Assembly (NCBI RefSeq): GCF_003363435.1
Contig: NZ_QRCT01000012.1
Coordinates: 186,001-250,000 of the forward strand
DNA from: Anaerosacchariphilus polymeriproducens
GTDB taxonomy: Bacteria; Bacillota; Clostridia; Lachnospirales; Lachnospiraceae
Direction of reading: 5' to 3'
DNA: 64,000 nucleotides
Part shown: in pieces, positions 26,600 through 36,386 of the stretch
Layout: the number at the start of each line of letters is the position of its first letter
Numbering within the stretch: position 1 is the stretch's first letter
Translations under genes and position numbers: made by a program
The notes under the pieces: generated by a model
Told to the model about the DNA's origin: nothing
Seen by the model: only the letters and a program-made list of their open reading frames with translations
The model's database searches: none

Positions 26600-28591
26600 A
26601 TGAAATTTAAAAGTATATCAACGCAATTGCAAATGACATTCCTTGTGATTGTTTTTATATTTGTATTAATTCTTTCAATACTTACATTTACCAGTGTTAA
26701 TCAATTGAAGCACCAAGCCAAAAATGAATTAGATGATTCTGTAACATTACTTAATGAGTTGATGTCATTAAAAAGCGAAGATGCCTTGGCATTTGCTGGT
26801 TCTTATGCTCAGGACGAGAGAATTATTAATGCTCTAAAAACGAAGGATCGTGGGAATATGGAGAATATTGTAGATCCTATTTTTAAAGAATATAATTCTG
26901 TAATAGGGTTATCAGTTTTTGAGATTGGCGATTCAAATGGAGTAGTATTTTATCGTGGACATAAGCCTGATGAGTATGGTGATGACAAAAGTGAAAAAGC
27001 AACAATTAGTGCTGCTTTAGCAGGACGGACTATTACAGGAACAGAAACAGGATCCAGCGGTATCGCTATTAGAGCTTTTGTACCTATCTACGACGGTGAT
27101 AAAATAATCGGTACAATGCAGATTGGTTTTGGAGGAACATTCTTTGAAACATATAAGAACGTTTCTAATCAAGAGGTTAACCTATTTGGTGATGAAGGCC
27201 TGCTCTATTCTACATCTGAAGATATGCAAAGTGAATTAGGTAAGAGCATAGATGAAGCGCCAGATTCAGGAACACTTAAAAAAGTTCTGACAGATAAGGA
27301 ACTCCAAGTAGAAACTAGTAAAAAAATTATCCAATATCAACCGGTATATGAACCTGTAAATAACGAAGTTATTGGTGTACTTAAGATTATTTATGATATG
27401 AGTAAAATTAATAGAACCATAATTAGTACAGTAACCATAAACACCATTCTAATAGCAAGTATTATAGTCTTTATTGTAGTTATAACGCAAAGTTTTAAAA
27501 AGAATCTTACAAAACCGGTTGACGAATTCAGTAGTATCCTCGAACAAATGTCTCAAAACGACTTATCAAATATAGAAATCAAAAATAAGCATTGCCTTAA
27601 CAGAAAAGATGAAACGGGTAAACTTTCAAGGGCTATTCTTAATTTATCTAAAACATTCAGTGATGTAATCGGTACAATGAAAGATTCTTCTGATCAACTT
27701 CACGAACGTGCATCTGTTCTTGCCAACGAAGCATTGACTGGAGCAAAAACTATCAGAGAAGTAAGTGAAGGATTTGGAAATTTTGCAGAAGGTGTACAAG
27801 AACAGGCCTATGACGTCTCCCAGAGTGTTGAGGATATGTATCAATTATCAGAACATATTGGAAAAAATAAAGAGACATCTCAGAAGATTTTCGAAGGAAC
27901 GAAAAAAATTGATGAAAATCATAAAAAATCAAGTATTAGTTTAAATGTGATGACTAAAAGTTTTACAGAAAGTCTGGAATCAACTACCTCACTTAATTTG
28001 ACCGTTGATCTACTATTAGCTAGTTCCAATGAAATTAATGATATTTTAGTAGTTATTCAAAGTATTGCTGAACAAACAAATTTATTGGCATTAAATGCTT
28101 CCATTGAAGCTGCTAGAGCAGGTGAGCACGGTAAAGGCTTCGCTGTTGTTGCAGAGGAAATAAGAGAATTAGCAGAACAAACATCCGAATCAACCGAAAA
28201 TATAGCAAATATAACTACAACTATTGTATCTAATATAAATGATGTGAAAAGTGGTATGGATAGCTCAACAGAGAAACTTATGAATGCGGAAAATAAGCTT
28301 GAAGAAGTTAACGAAGCGCTTAAATCAATTGCTGTGAAAGTATCAGATACATTTGGACATGTTAATACTCTAATCAGTATAAATGACGAAATAGAAAAAA
28401 ATAAAGATAGTACGCTAAAGGCTCTAGAAGCTATCTCCTCTGTTACAGAAGAGAGTGCAGCCACTGCTGAAGAAATCTCAGCAAGTTTGGATACTCAAGA
28501 TGCAATGATTAACAAAATCAGCGATCAATCTAAAGATTTAAGTAACATATCTGACAAACTTCATGATATTACGAATCAATTTAAATTGTAA
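26600..28591 (+). CDS. Methyl-accepting chemotaxis protein
   Basis: The order is: membrane helix (~10-30), extracytoplasmic sensor with a Cache fold (residues ~35-270), second helix (~285-305), HAMP, and a long coiled-coil signalling domain with the hairpin tip [20 protein letters not shown]. The tip would bind CheA/CheW. The ATG at 26600 follows AGGAGGTGTT and is preferred to the ATG 45 bp upstream. The ligand is unknown; no chemotaxis genes lie nearby. Confidence 0.93.
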   Translation: MKFKSISTQLQMTFLVIVFIFVLILSILTFTSVNQLKHQAKNELDDSVTLLNELMSLKSEDALAFAGSYAQDERIINALKTKDRGNMENIVDPIFKEYNSVIGLSVFEIGDSNGVVFYRGHKPDEYGDDKSEKATISAALAGRTITGTETGSSGIAIRAFVPIYDGDKIIGTMQIGFGGTFFETYKNVSNQEVNLFGDEGLLYSTSEDMQSELGKSIDEAPDSGTLKKVLTDKELQVETSKKIIQYQPVYEPVNNEVIGVLKIIYDMSKINRTIISTVTINTILIASIIVFIVVITQSFKKNLTKPVDEFSSILEQMSQNDLSNIEIKNKHCLNRKDETGKLSRAILNLSKTFSDVIGTMKDSSDQLHERASVLANEALTGAKTIREVSEGFGNFAEGVQEQAYDVSQSVEDMYQLSEHIGKNKETSQKIFEGTKKIDENHKKSSISLNVMTKSFTESLESTTSLNLTVDLLLASSNEINDILVVIQSIAEQTNLLALNASIEAARAGEHGKGFAVVAEEIRELAEQTSESTENIANITTTIVSNINDVKSGMDSSTEKLMNAENKLEEVNEALKSIAVKVSDTFGHVNTLISINDEIEKNKDSTLKALEAISSVTEESAATAEEISASLDTQDAMINKISDQSKDLSNISDKLHDITNQFKL

Positions 28592-28665
28592 AATTCGTAA
28601 CAGTTAAAATACTAGATAAAGCGCATTTACTTTTCTTACAGACAGTCAAAAAATGTAAAAGTAAT

Positions 28666-28694
28666 TTGACATTACAAATAGTATATGTTATAGT
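28666..28694 (+). promoter_or_regulatory. Promoter of the small membrane protein / XRE operon
   Basis: TTGACA (28666-28671) and TATAGT (28689-28694) are 17 bp apart. AATTTGACATTA occurs here and again about 44 bp downstream, so it could be a binding site for the XRE protein encoded in the operon. Confidence 0.6.
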
Positions 28695-28754
28695 ATGAAT
28701 GTAAATAGAATTTGACATTAAATTATTGATACAAGGAGTGCAAGGAGTGATAAT

Positions 28755-28970
28755 TTGAGGAAGATGGATGAAATGGAAATGAGTATAAGTTTAAACTCAA
28801 TAAAAGCAGCATATGTGTATACAGTTATTTTTATATTTGTTTGGTGGATTTATGATTTTGTAAAGACCGGATCTAATGGGTTACCATTTATTCTTTTGAT
28901 GTCTCAAAATTTGGTCTTACTTGGAATTCAACTTTTCTTGAAATGGAAACTTGGAAAAGATGAAAAATAA
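28755..28970 (+). CDS. Small membrane protein upstream of XRE regulator (71 aa)
   Basis: Two hydrophobic helices (about residues 18-38 and 43-62) and a Lys-rich tail are seen. TTG is used as start after AAGGAG; the homologous remnant at 41716 has ATG at the same place, which supports it. The last 11 bp overlap the XRE gene. Small membrane proteins paired with a compact XRE repressor are common in Firmicutes, but the role is unknown. Confidence 0.7.
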   Translation: MRKMDEMEMSISLNSIKAAYVYTVIFIFVWWIYDFVKTGSNGLPFILLMSQNLVLLGIQLFLKWKLGKDEK

Positions 28971-29154
28971 TATAAAGGCTTTAAGAAAAGAACTAGGACT
29001 TAGACAAGAAGATATGGCAAATACGCTTGGAGTTACAAGGCAGACCATCAATGCGATTGAAAATGAAAAGTATAATCCTACACTTGAATTAGCTATGAAA
29101 CTTGCAAGACTTTTAAATACAACAATAGAGGAACTGTTTATACTTGACTTATAA
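28960..29154 (+). CDS. XRE family regulator (YgzD-like, 64 aa)
   Basis: This is almost only a Cro/CI helix-turn-helix: L-R-Q-E-D-M-A-N-T-L-G-V-T-R-Q-T-I-N-A-I-E-N-E-K-Y-N-P, followed by L-A-R-L-L-N-T-T-I-E-E-L-F. The ATG at 28960 lies inside the end of the previous gene. It probably controls its own operon; the repeated AATTTGACATTA motif upstream is a candidate site. Confidence 0.9.
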   Translation: MKNNIKALRKELGLRQEDMANTLGVTRQTINAIENEKYNPTLELAMKLARLLNTTIEELFILDL

Positions 29155-29214
29155 AAAATGATATAAATCGTTTTGTGGTCTTTCTTCATAGATTAAAATT
29201 TATCATAAAAAGGA

Positions 29215-29692
29215 GATTTAATTAGTGGACTTGAAAGCACGAGCAAGACAACTAAAGACTGATATTCCAGCTTTGTTTTTATGTTTGAAAAGTAAAGATA
29301 CGCCTGTAATAGCTAAAATTCTTGCCGGAATTACAGTAGTTTACGCCTTGTCACCGATTGATTTGATTCCTGATTTTATACCGGTCCTAGGATATCTTGA
29401 TGATGTTGTTTTGCTTCCAGCGTTAATTGCTCTTACTATCAAACTAATTCCAAAAGAAACGTTTGCTTTATACAGGAAAAAAGCAGAAGGTCTATGGATA
29501 AATGGAAAGCCTAAAAGATGGTACTATGCAATTCCAATTCTTATAGTTTGGGCAATTATTGTTTGGATGGTTATCATAGTCGTGTTCTAAAGAACTAGTT
29601 GAAAAATAGTTGGATATGAATTAATTGAGTATTGATATTACGAAATTGGAGAAGTGAAATGTATAATAATCTAAAATTGCATCCCCAAAATC
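29215..29692 (+). repeat. Direct repeat, left copy (YkvA gene and flank)
   Basis: About 480 bp are repeated at 41751-42232 with only scattered differences (roughly six in the coding part). The repeat holds the YkvA gene and ~110 bp after it, up to the first codons of a small ORF reading MYNNLKLHP. The left copy is cut at the AraC-GH39 gene. The pair encloses the 12-kb sugar island. Confidence 0.9.
29225..29590 (+). CDS. YkvA family (DUF1232) membrane protein, copy 1
   Basis: This 121-residue protein has the DUF1232 core Y-A-L-S-P-I-D-L-I-P-D-F-I-P-V-L-G-Y-L-D-D and a hydrophobic C-terminal helix. GTG start after AAGGAGATTTA. The function of the family is unknown. A near-identical gene lies at 41761. 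Confidence 0.88.
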   Translation: MDLKARARQLKTDIPALFLCLKSKDTPVIAKILAGITVVYALSPIDLIPDFIPVLGYLDDVVLLPALIALTIKLIPKETFALYRKKAEGLWINGKPKRWYYAIPILIVWAIIVWMVIIVVF

Positions 29693-29747
29693 GATAATGC
29701 CGAAGATGAAGCTATATCTGTCAAATTACAAGGAGGAGGACTCAATC

Positions 29748-32159
29748 TTGTTAAGCGTCAATGAAAACGGAATAAAATTAACTATCGAGTTTTTAAAGCA
29801 TGAATCCATACATTTCCATAGAGAGATTGAATTGTTGTATCTTTTGGATGGAGAAGCAGATTTCTATGTGACAGATGATGTGTTCCATCTAAAAAAAGAA
29901 GAAATAATCCTGATAAATAATGAGAAAAAGCATTCAATTGTTCCCATAACCGAAGGGATAATCTGTCGAATTTTAATTGATTTTTCGTTATTAAGTTCTT
30001 ATTTAAGTAGCACTTTATTTTGGTTTTGGTGCAATTCGACGATGGAAAATCAGAAGAATTATGAAGAGTTACGAAAAGTACTCCGAAAAATTTTGGCATA
30101 TCATCTACAGTATCAAGGAGAAATGGATTTTGGACAGACAGCGAATTTATACCAACTTATGGATTTACTGATAAAAAATTTTATGATTGATAAGAAAGAT
30201 ATCCGGTTCCAAAAGAATAATGATGTATTTGCAGAACGCATTCATCAAATTTTAGATTACATTATGGGAAATTATAAAAAAGACCTGAGATTGAATGAAC
30301 TGGCGGAGAAGCTTTATTTATCTAATGCCTATTTATCCCGTTTTTTTAAAAAGAATTTCGGAATGAATTTTAAAGACTATTTAACTAATATTCGCCTTCA
30401 TTATGCGGTGGATGATATATTAAATACAGAAAAAACGCTGACAAAAGTAGCAATGGATAATGGATTTGCAAGTGTGTCTAGATTTAACCAAATTTTCAAA
30501 GAAACTTATCAAATCTCACCTTCTGCTTATCGTGAAAGCAGCAAGCAGAAGGACGAAAAAGACGAAAAAGAACTTCAAAAAGAGCAAAAAGAAGTATTCT
30601 TAAAACTGCAATCCTATATGAAGGAATATGAAGACAGCTTTGAGAATGAGAAAAAAGAAGAATATCATATTATTTATGTGACGCAAACAAAGCCATGCCA
30701 CAAAAACTGGAATCGAATCATTAATATAGGTACTATGGAATATCTGCTGCAGGCCGAAGTACAGAAATATGTTCTTCAGCTACATGAAGAATTGGGATAT
30801 ACATATATCCGCTTGTGGAATATATTTTCAGATGGAATCGTTTCCTTGCAGAAAGTCGACTGCTATAATTTTGATAAGATGGATAGGGTACTGGACTTTC
30901 TGCTTAAAAGTGGGATTCAGCCTTTTCTTGTGCTTGGCGCAAAACCAAGGATTGTTATAAAAACGATTACCAATAACATAATTGATCAACAGTCGTCAGA
31001 AACGGAATTTTTCAAAGATCCTCAAAAGTGGGAAGGACTTTTCCGGTCTTGGTTGGAACATATTGCAGAACGATATGGAAAGGAAGTTGTTTCTAAATGG
31101 GTTTTTGAACTTTGGAAACCAAACGAGTGGGATAATGTTTATGAACAAGACTATTTGTCAAAATGGTATGTAGAATGGTTTGAAATCACGTTACGTCTTA
31201 TAAAAAAATATTTTCCACAAGTTTTAATTGGTGGATGTGAGTTCCCCGCCATTGGAAATGACAACTGGAAAACAGATATCATACAACTACAGAAATGTTG
31301 GCAGCGAATTAATTTTGTTCCGGATTTTCTGTCAATTGCTGTATACCCTTATACGGCAGGAAATCTTTCAGCGGAATGGGAATATCTAAATAAATCTATT
31401 TCCTATGCGCGAGAAATTTTTGATGAAATAGGTTATGATAATATACCACTAATGGTAACGGAATGGAATTTAACGCTTTCAAACCGAAATATACTTAATG
31501 ATAGTTGTTTTAAAGGAAGCTATATTATCCGTAATATGCTGCAAAACATTAGCTGTGCCGACAAAATTATTTACTGGATGGGAACCGATCAATTTTCAGA
31601 ATATGCAGATTCAAGTCTTCTATTATTCGGCGCTTCCGGACTTCTTACTAAGACAGGAATTCGTAAGCCGTCATTTTATGCATTCTTATTTTTGAATCGT
31701 TTGCTTAGGTATCAGATTGCAAAGACAGAACAGTTCATCGCTACAACAGACGGCGAACAGAATTATGTGATTTTATTCCAGAATGAAAAGCGGATGGGGC
31801 ATTCCTATTTTATGAGTAAAAACCGCTGGGATGACCTGACGACAGAAAATTATGAAAACTACTTTCTGGATTTAAAATCCTTAGAGTTAAAAGTGCAGTT
31901 AAAGAATATTGAGCCTGGAAGCTACCGCATGCGAAACTATACGGTAAGTCAAGAGCACGGAAGTATCCTGGATGAATGGAAAAGCTGGGACTGCCTGAGT
32001 AATTTAAAGCAGGCAGAGATGGATTATTTAAAGCAGATTTGTCAGCCAAAGTTTGTCATGCGTAAGGTAAATTCGCAAAAGGACGAATTGAATTTTGAAA
32101 TTAATATTCCAGCAAATGCATTTACATTAGTAGAACTGACACATATTCAAATATTTTGA
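29748..32159 (+). CDS. AraC regulator fused to a GH39-like domain
   Basis: A TTG start at 29748 lies 8 bp after AGGAGGAGG; the ATG at 29697 has no ribosome site. The order is: a cupin sensor (~1-100), two AraC helix-turn-helix motifs (about 175-265, with L-N-E-L-A-E-K-L-Y-L-S-N-A-Y-L-S-R-F-F), a Lys/Glu-rich linker, then ~480 residues resembling a GH39-type TIM barrel and beta domain. In the barrel, K-W-V-F-E-L-W-K-P-N-E-W and L-M-V-T-E-W-N-L hold Glu residues where the catalytic acid and nucleophile sit. It lacks an export signal, so the domain probably senses glycosides. It heads the sugar island and likely controls it. Confidence 0.82.
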   Translation: MLSVNENGIKLTIEFLKHESIHFHREIELLYLLDGEADFYVTDDVFHLKKEEIILINNEKKHSIVPITEGIICRILIDFSLLSSYLSSTLFWFWCNSTMENQKNYEELRKVLRKILAYHLQYQGEMDFGQTANLYQLMDLLIKNFMIDKKDIRFQKNNDVFAERIHQILDYIMGNYKKDLRLNELAEKLYLSNAYLSRFFKKNFGMNFKDYLTNIRLHYAVDDILNTEKTLTKVAMDNGFASVSRFNQIFKETYQISPSAYRESSKQKDEKDEKELQKEQKEVFLKLQSYMKEYEDSFENEKKEEYHIIYVTQTKPCHKNWNRIINIGTMEYLLQAEVQKYVLQLHEELGYTYIRLWNIFSDGIVSLQKVDCYNFDKMDRVLDFLLKSGIQPFLVLGAKPRIVIKTITNNIIDQQSSETEFFKDPQKWEGLFRSWLEHIAERYGKEVVSKWVFELWKPNEWDNVYEQDYLSKWYVEWFEITLRLIKKYFPQVLIGGCEFPAIGNDNWKTDIIQLQKCWQRINFVPDFLSIAVYPYTAGNLSAEWEYLNKSISYAREIFDEIGYDNIPLMVTEWNLTLSNRNILNDSCFKGSYIIRNMLQNISCADKIIYWMGTDQFSEYADSSLLLFGASGLLTKTGIRKPSFYAFLFLNRLLRYQIAKTEQFIATTDGEQNYVILFQNEKRMGHSYFMSKNRWDDLTTENYENYFLDLKSLELKVQLKNIEPGSYRMRNYTVSQEHGSILDEWKSWDCLSNLKQAEMDYLKQICQPKFVMRKVNSQKDELNFEINIPANAFTLVELTHIQIF

Positions 32160-32220
32160 AAAGGATAATGCAGTAGTTGGATTGGCAGAACAGCATGAAA
32201 ATTATAATTAATAAAATTAG

Positions 32221-32258
32221 AAGCAGGTCAAAAAATGTTACTTATTTTTGACCTGCTT
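32221..32258 (+). terminator. Stem-loop after the AraC-GH39 gene
   Basis: A perfect 14-bp stem, AAGCAGGTCAAAAA (32221-32234) with TTTTTGACCTGCTT (32245-32258). The ACAGGTCAAAAAAT sequence recurs at 32286, between the stem and a TATAAT (32348-32353) ahead of the next gene, so part of it may also be a regulator site. Confidence 0.55.
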
Positions 32259-32384
32259 ATTGCTTTGCTATTATAAATCAAAAAAACAGGTCAAAAAATA
32301 ACTGAAATTACGAAAAAAGAAAGAAAGTATAAAGCTTTTTTTTCTTTTATAATAGCACTATAGAAATCGAAAGGAGGCAAAGAA

Positions 32385-33488
32385 ATGAAAAAACTTAAAA
32401 TTGGCATAATTGGTTGTGGCGGGATTGCAAATCAAAAGCACTTTCCAGCATTAAAAGCGAATGGTGAGTTAAACGAAATCGTAGCTTTTTGTGATATTGC
32501 AACAGAAAGAGCAGAACAAGCTGCAAAAGAATATGGTACGAAAGCAGCTTCTGTTTATTCAGACTATAAAGAATTGCTAAAGGATGTGAATGTGGAAGTC
32601 ATTCATATTTGTACGCCGAATGTTTCCCACAGTAAAATTGCAGTGGCAGCTTTCGAAGCGGGAAAGCACGTATACTGTGAAAAACCAATGTCACATAGTA
32701 CGATAGAAGCAGAAAAAATGCTTGCGGCATGGAAAAAGTCAGGAAAGAAATTTACAGTCGGATACCAGAACCGTTTTCGAGAAGAAGTACAGAACTTACA
32801 TGCATCCTGTGAAAAAGGTGAACTTGGCGAAGTTTATTATGGAAAGGCACATGCAGTCAGAAGAAGAGGTGTTCCAACCTGGGGCGTTTTCCCTGATAAA
32901 TCCCAGCAAGGAGGTGGACCGTTAATCGATATAGGAACCCATGCTCTGGATATTACCTTATGGTGTATGAATAATTATGAAATAGATCGTGTATCAGGTT
33001 CTGTATTTTATAAGCTGGGGCATTTGCAGCAGGCAACAGAAGGAAACTTATTCGGAGCATGGGATCCCAATACTTATGAAGTAGAAGACTCTGCAATGGG
33101 TTTTATCCATATGAAAGACGGTGCAACGATTCATTTAGAAGCTAGTTGGGCATTGAATTTATTAGAGTCTAGAGAAGCATCTACAACGCTTTGCGGAACT
33201 TTGGGCGGAGCCGAGATTCATTCCGGTATGAGTCATTCAAAGAATGAGTTGATTTACAATCGCGGAAGAAACGGACAGCTAATGGAAGAAAAACTCTCTC
33301 CGGTTGGTGGTGTTGCATACTTTGGTGGCGGTGGTGGAGAAGAAGGCGTAATTGACTGCAAACAGTGGTTAATCGCAATTTTAGAAGACAAAGAGCCATT
33401 GGTACAGCCTAATGAAGCTTTTACTGTAACAAAAATCCTTGAAGCAATCTATCAGTCAGCTGAAAAAGGAAAAGAAATCAAATTTTAG
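32385..33488 (+). CDS. Gfo/Idh/MocA family oxidoreductase (C-glycoside 3-oxidase-like)
   Basis: The N-terminal Rossmann fold opens I-G-I-I-G-C-G-G-I-A-N-Q-K-H, and C-E-K-P-M-S-H carries the conserved E-K-P motif. The C-terminal part holds G-G-G-P-L-I-D-I-G-T-H-A-L-D, with the usual active-site Asp/His pair. NAD-linked members oxidise sugars or glycosides. Its place directly before the DUF6379 and TIM-barrel genes matches clusters where such an enzyme oxidises the glucoside at C3 before the C-C or C-O bond is cut. That role is inferred from context. Strong AAAGGAGG site. Confidence 0.88.
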   Translation: MKKLKIGIIGCGGIANQKHFPALKANGELNEIVAFCDIATERAEQAAKEYGTKAASVYSDYKELLKDVNVEVIHICTPNVSHSKIAVAAFEAGKHVYCEKPMSHSTIEAEKMLAAWKKSGKKFTVGYQNRFREEVQNLHASCEKGELGEVYYGKAHAVRRRGVPTWGVFPDKSQQGGGPLIDIGTHALDITLWCMNNYEIDRVSGSVFYKLGHLQQATEGNLFGAWDPNTYEVEDSAMGFIHMKDGATIHLEASWALNLLESREASTTLCGTLGGAEIHSGMSHSKNELIYNRGRNGQLMEEKLSPVGGVAYFGGGGGEEGVIDCKQWLIAILEDKEPLVQPNEAFTVTKILEAIYQSAEKGKEIKF

Positions 33489-33500
33489 GGGGGAAGGAAC

Positions 33501-33929
33501 ATGGCATTTGCAATGAGGATTAATTTCGTCGATGTTGTATGTGAAGATAGTCTGAAAACTTGTTATGCAAACGGAAAAAGGACAGGCTTTCAGTTCGATA
33601 TCAGACTAAGTTATTACAGAGGACAGTTTCTTTCTGTTATAGATACATTTGGTGTGAAAGTAGATGGAAGAGAAATTTCCGAGGAAGCCATTCGCTTTTG
33701 TGTAAACGGAAAAGAATTTGGAATCAGTCAGCTGCATGATCAAGTGTCTGAATTCTGGAATATTATTGAATCGGCCACGATTAAGATTTTTCAACCTGGT
33801 GGTTTGACAGAAGGGGGGCATGAAATCGGTGTGACACTCATGTTTCATTCTCCTTACATGCCGATCAGCGATACACAATACATGCCAATCGATGGCTGCG
33901 GGAAAAAAGTATTAAGACTGTTGACATAG
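33501..33929 (+). CDS. DUF6379 protein, C-glycoside deglycosidase beta-subunit-like
   Basis: The 142-residue protein is all-beta in character with no signal peptide. It fits the DUF6379 family, which includes the small subunit of bacterial C-glycoside deglycosidases (beta-elimination of 3-oxo-C-glycosides such as 3-oxo-puerarin). Marks include G-F-Q-F-D-I-R-L-S-Y-Y-R-G, L-T-E-G-G-H-E-I, and P-Y-M-P-I-S-D-T-Q-Y-M-P-I-D-G-C near the end. It lies between the oxidoreductase and the TIM-barrel subunit, 12 and 9 bp from its neighbours. The assignment uses memory of the family, with moderate certainty. Confidence 0.75.
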   Translation: MAFAMRINFVDVVCEDSLKTCYANGKRTGFQFDIRLSYYRGQFLSVIDTFGVKVDGREISEEAIRFCVNGKEFGISQLHDQVSEFWNIIESATIKIFQPGGLTEGGHEIGVTLMFHSPYMPISDTQYMPIDGCGKKVLRLLT

Positions 33930-33938
33930 GAGGAAGTC

Positions 33939-34925
33939 ATGAGTGAAATAAAACTTGGAATTACACTTTACTGTTTTACGAAAGAATATTGTTGTGGAGA
34001 GATGTCACTAGAGGATTGCATACGGACTGCCAAGGAATTGGGTGCGGAAGGTTATGAAATTGTTGCATCGCAGATGATTCCTTCTTATCCCTATGTAAGT
34101 GATAAATTTTTAGGAGAAATTAATTCTATTTCTCATTATTATGACATCAAACCAATTTGCTACTCAGCAAATATGGACAGAGGATTGCGCGGGGACAGAA
34201 ATTTGTCCGAAGATGAGATGCTTGCTATGGCAATCAACGATGTAAAAAGTGCGCACAAAATGGGATGTAAAGTAATGCGTGAGCAGTATTTATTAAGCGC
34301 AAATGCGATGAAACGTTTGGCACCATATGCAGAAGACTATGATGTGAAGGTCGGCATAGAGATACACAATCCGGAAACACCAAATACGCCGATTATGCGT
34401 GAATACTTAGAAGCTTTTAAAGAGTCCGGTTCAAAATATCTTGGATTCATTCCTGATTTTGGTTTATTTGCATGTAGACCAAATAAACCGATGTGGGATG
34501 CGGCACTGGCAGCTGGGACACCACTGGAAATACTTGAAATGGGAAAAGAGATGCGGTTAAATGAAGTTCCATTAGAAGACGCAATCGAAGAGTTTAAAAA
34601 AGCTGGAGCATCGGGGGTTGCTTTAGCTGCGTTGCAAGGAATGTATGGTTTTGTACAATTTAGAAGAGACTGTAAAAATGAGCTAGAAGGATTAAAAGAA
34701 ATTATGTCATATTGTTTCCATATGCATGGAAAGTTCCACTATTTAGATGAAAACTGTCATGAGGCAAGTATTCCATATAATGAAATTATACCAGTTATTG
34801 GGAACTCTGATTATAAAGGCTTTATTGTATCAGAATATGAGGATCATGCATCAGGTAAAGCACTTGAAATGACGAAACGCCATTTAATAATGATGAATAA
34901 ATTATTAGCCAAAATAAAAAATTAG
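33939..34925 (+). CDS. Sugar phosphate isomerase/epimerase-type TIM barrel, deglycosidase alpha-subunit-like
   Basis: This 328-residue AP-endonuclease-2-type barrel has potential metal ligands in G-I-E-I-H-N-P, F-I-P-D-F-G, Y-C-F-H-M-H-G-K-F-H and I-V-S-E-Y-E-D. The same fold forms the catalytic subunit of C-glycoside deglycosidases, and the neighbour DUF6379 gene would give the second subunit. A 3-oxo-sugar lyase or epimerase is the alternative. AGGAGG precedes the ATG. It is followed by the PTS gene, so the operon combines uptake and cleavage. Confidence 0.78.
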   Translation: MSEIKLGITLYCFTKEYCCGEMSLEDCIRTAKELGAEGYEIVASQMIPSYPYVSDKFLGEINSISHYYDIKPICYSANMDRGLRGDRNLSEDEMLAMAINDVKSAHKMGCKVMREQYLLSANAMKRLAPYAEDYDVKVGIEIHNPETPNTPIMREYLEAFKESGSKYLGFIPDFGLFACRPNKPMWDAALAAGTPLEILEMGKEMRLNEVPLEDAIEEFKKAGASGVALAALQGMYGFVQFRRDCKNELEGLKEIMSYCFHMHGKFHYLDENCHEASIPYNEIIPVIGNSDYKGFIVSEYEDHASGKALEMTKRHLIMMNKLLAKIKN

Positions 34926-34982
34926 TTAACAAATAAACATTAAGCGCAAACGCGATACACGGTATCAATGGAGGTAATTGGT

Positions 34983-36386
34983 ATGTCTAAAAAATATGAA
35001 GGTTTAGCGAAAAATATTTTAGAAAATGTTGGTGGTAAAGAAAATGTAACATATCTAATGCATTGTGCAACACGCTTAAGATTTCAGTTAAAAGATATGG
35101 AAGAGGCCAATAAGGAAAAGATAGAATCATTACAAGGAGTTATTAAAGTTATTATACAGAATGGTCAATTTCAAGTATGTATAGGCCCTCATGTTAATGA
35201 AATATATGAGGAAGTAATCAAGTTAGGTGATTTAACGGGTTCAAAAGATAAAGGTGATATGGAACAGAAAAAATCGATTATTAACAGATTTTTTGAAGTG
35301 GTTTCAGGAATTTTCACCCCAGTTGTACCCGTACTTATTGCAGCTGGTATGGTTGGCGCTGTTCTGGCACTATTGTCAGGTCTTGGAATTGTGAGTACAA
35401 CAGATCCTACTTATTATACCTTTAATATTATAAAAGAAGCAGGTTTTTATTTTCTCCCTATTTATCTTGGATTTACTTCTGCAAAGAAATTTAATGCAAA
35501 TCTATATATGGGAATGTTGTTAGGCGCAATTTTGCTTCACCCAAATTTAACTAATTTCACTAGTTTGGGTGATACTGTTACACATTTAAATTTATTTGGA
35601 ATTACTGTACCTACGGTTAGTTATGGTTCAGCAGTTGTACCTATAATTTTATCTGTATGGGCATATTCATATTTAGAAAAGTTATTTAATAAAATATTCC
35701 ATCCGGTTGTACGCGCTTTTATGACACCAATGGTATCAGCTTTCGTTATGTTACCGCTAATGTTATTAATCATTGGTCCTGCAGGGAATTATATGGGAGA
35801 ATACCTTGGTAAATTTATTGTTTTCTTTGGAAATACATTTGGTTTTGTTGCTGTAGCGGCATTAGGTGCATTTATGCCAATTATTATTGTTACGGGGATG
35901 CATTCTTTTATTTTCCCACTTATTGTTTCTACACTTACAGCTACCGGAAGTGAGGGATTAATGGTTCCTGCTATGCTTGCAGAAAATCTTGCGATGGCTG
36001 GAGCAGCTTTTGCAGTATCAATCATAATCAAGGATCAGGAAAAAAGAGCTGAAGCTAGAGCTGCCTCTTTATCATCTTCGCTTGGAATTTCTGAGCCTGC
36101 TATGTATGGCATCAATTTACCACTGAAAGTTCCGTTTTATGGAGCTATAATAGGTGGAGGAGTTGGAGGTTTATTTGCTGGAATCTTTAAACTAAAATTT
36201 TATGCTATAGTATCAGCCAGCTTAGTAGGATTACCGGGTACTCTGGGTAACGACCAAGGATTTTCAAATTTAATTGTAGCAGTTGGTACAATGCTTATTT
36301 CCTTTATAACGGCTTTTGTGGTTACTAAAATTTTGTGGAAGAAGTCTAATATAGTGTTTGAAAGTGATGGTGATAAAAATGAATAA
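34983..36386 (+). CDS. PTS beta-glucoside transporter EIIBC
   Basis: Residues 1-80 form an EIIB domain with the phospho-Cys in M-H-C-A-T-R-L-R-F (Cys28). From ~105 on, ten or so membrane segments form EIIC, with the conserved G-M-H-S-F-I-F-P and S-L-G-I-S-E-P-A-M-Y-G motifs. It is of the beta-glucoside/sucrose class and lacks the C-terminal IIA domain often fused; a separate IIA gene lies at 41130. The ATG at 34983 follows GGAGGT, preferred to 34968. It overlaps the GH1 gene by 8 bp. Confidence 0.9.
   Translation: MSKKYEGLAKNILENVGGKENVTYLMHCATRLRFQLKDMEEANKEKIESLQGVIKVIIQNGQFQVCIGPHVNEIYEEVIKLGDLTGSKDKGDMEQKKSIINRFFEVVSGIFTPVVPVLIAAGMVGAVLALLSGLGIVSTTDPTYYTFNIIKEAGFYFLPIYLGFTSAKKFNANLYMGMLLGAILLHPNLTNFTSLGDTVTHLNLFGITVPTVSYGSAVVPIILSVWAYSYLEKLFNKIFHPVVRAFMTPMVSAFVMLPLMLLIIGPAGNYMGEYLGKFIVFFGNTFGFVAVAALGAFMPIIIVTGMHSFIFPLIVSTLTATGSEGLMVPAMLAENLAMAGAAFAVSIIIKDQEKRAEARAASLSSSLGISEPAMYGINLPLKVPFYGAIIGGGVGGLFAGIFKLKFYAIVSASLVGLPGTLGNDQGFSNLIVAVGTMLISFITAFVVTKILWKKSNIVFESDGDKNE

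Noticed and set aside
28057-28464. Long antisense open frame in the chemotaxis receptor gene
   Set aside because: It is a shadow of the signalling domain, with no ribosome site and no recognisable protein character.
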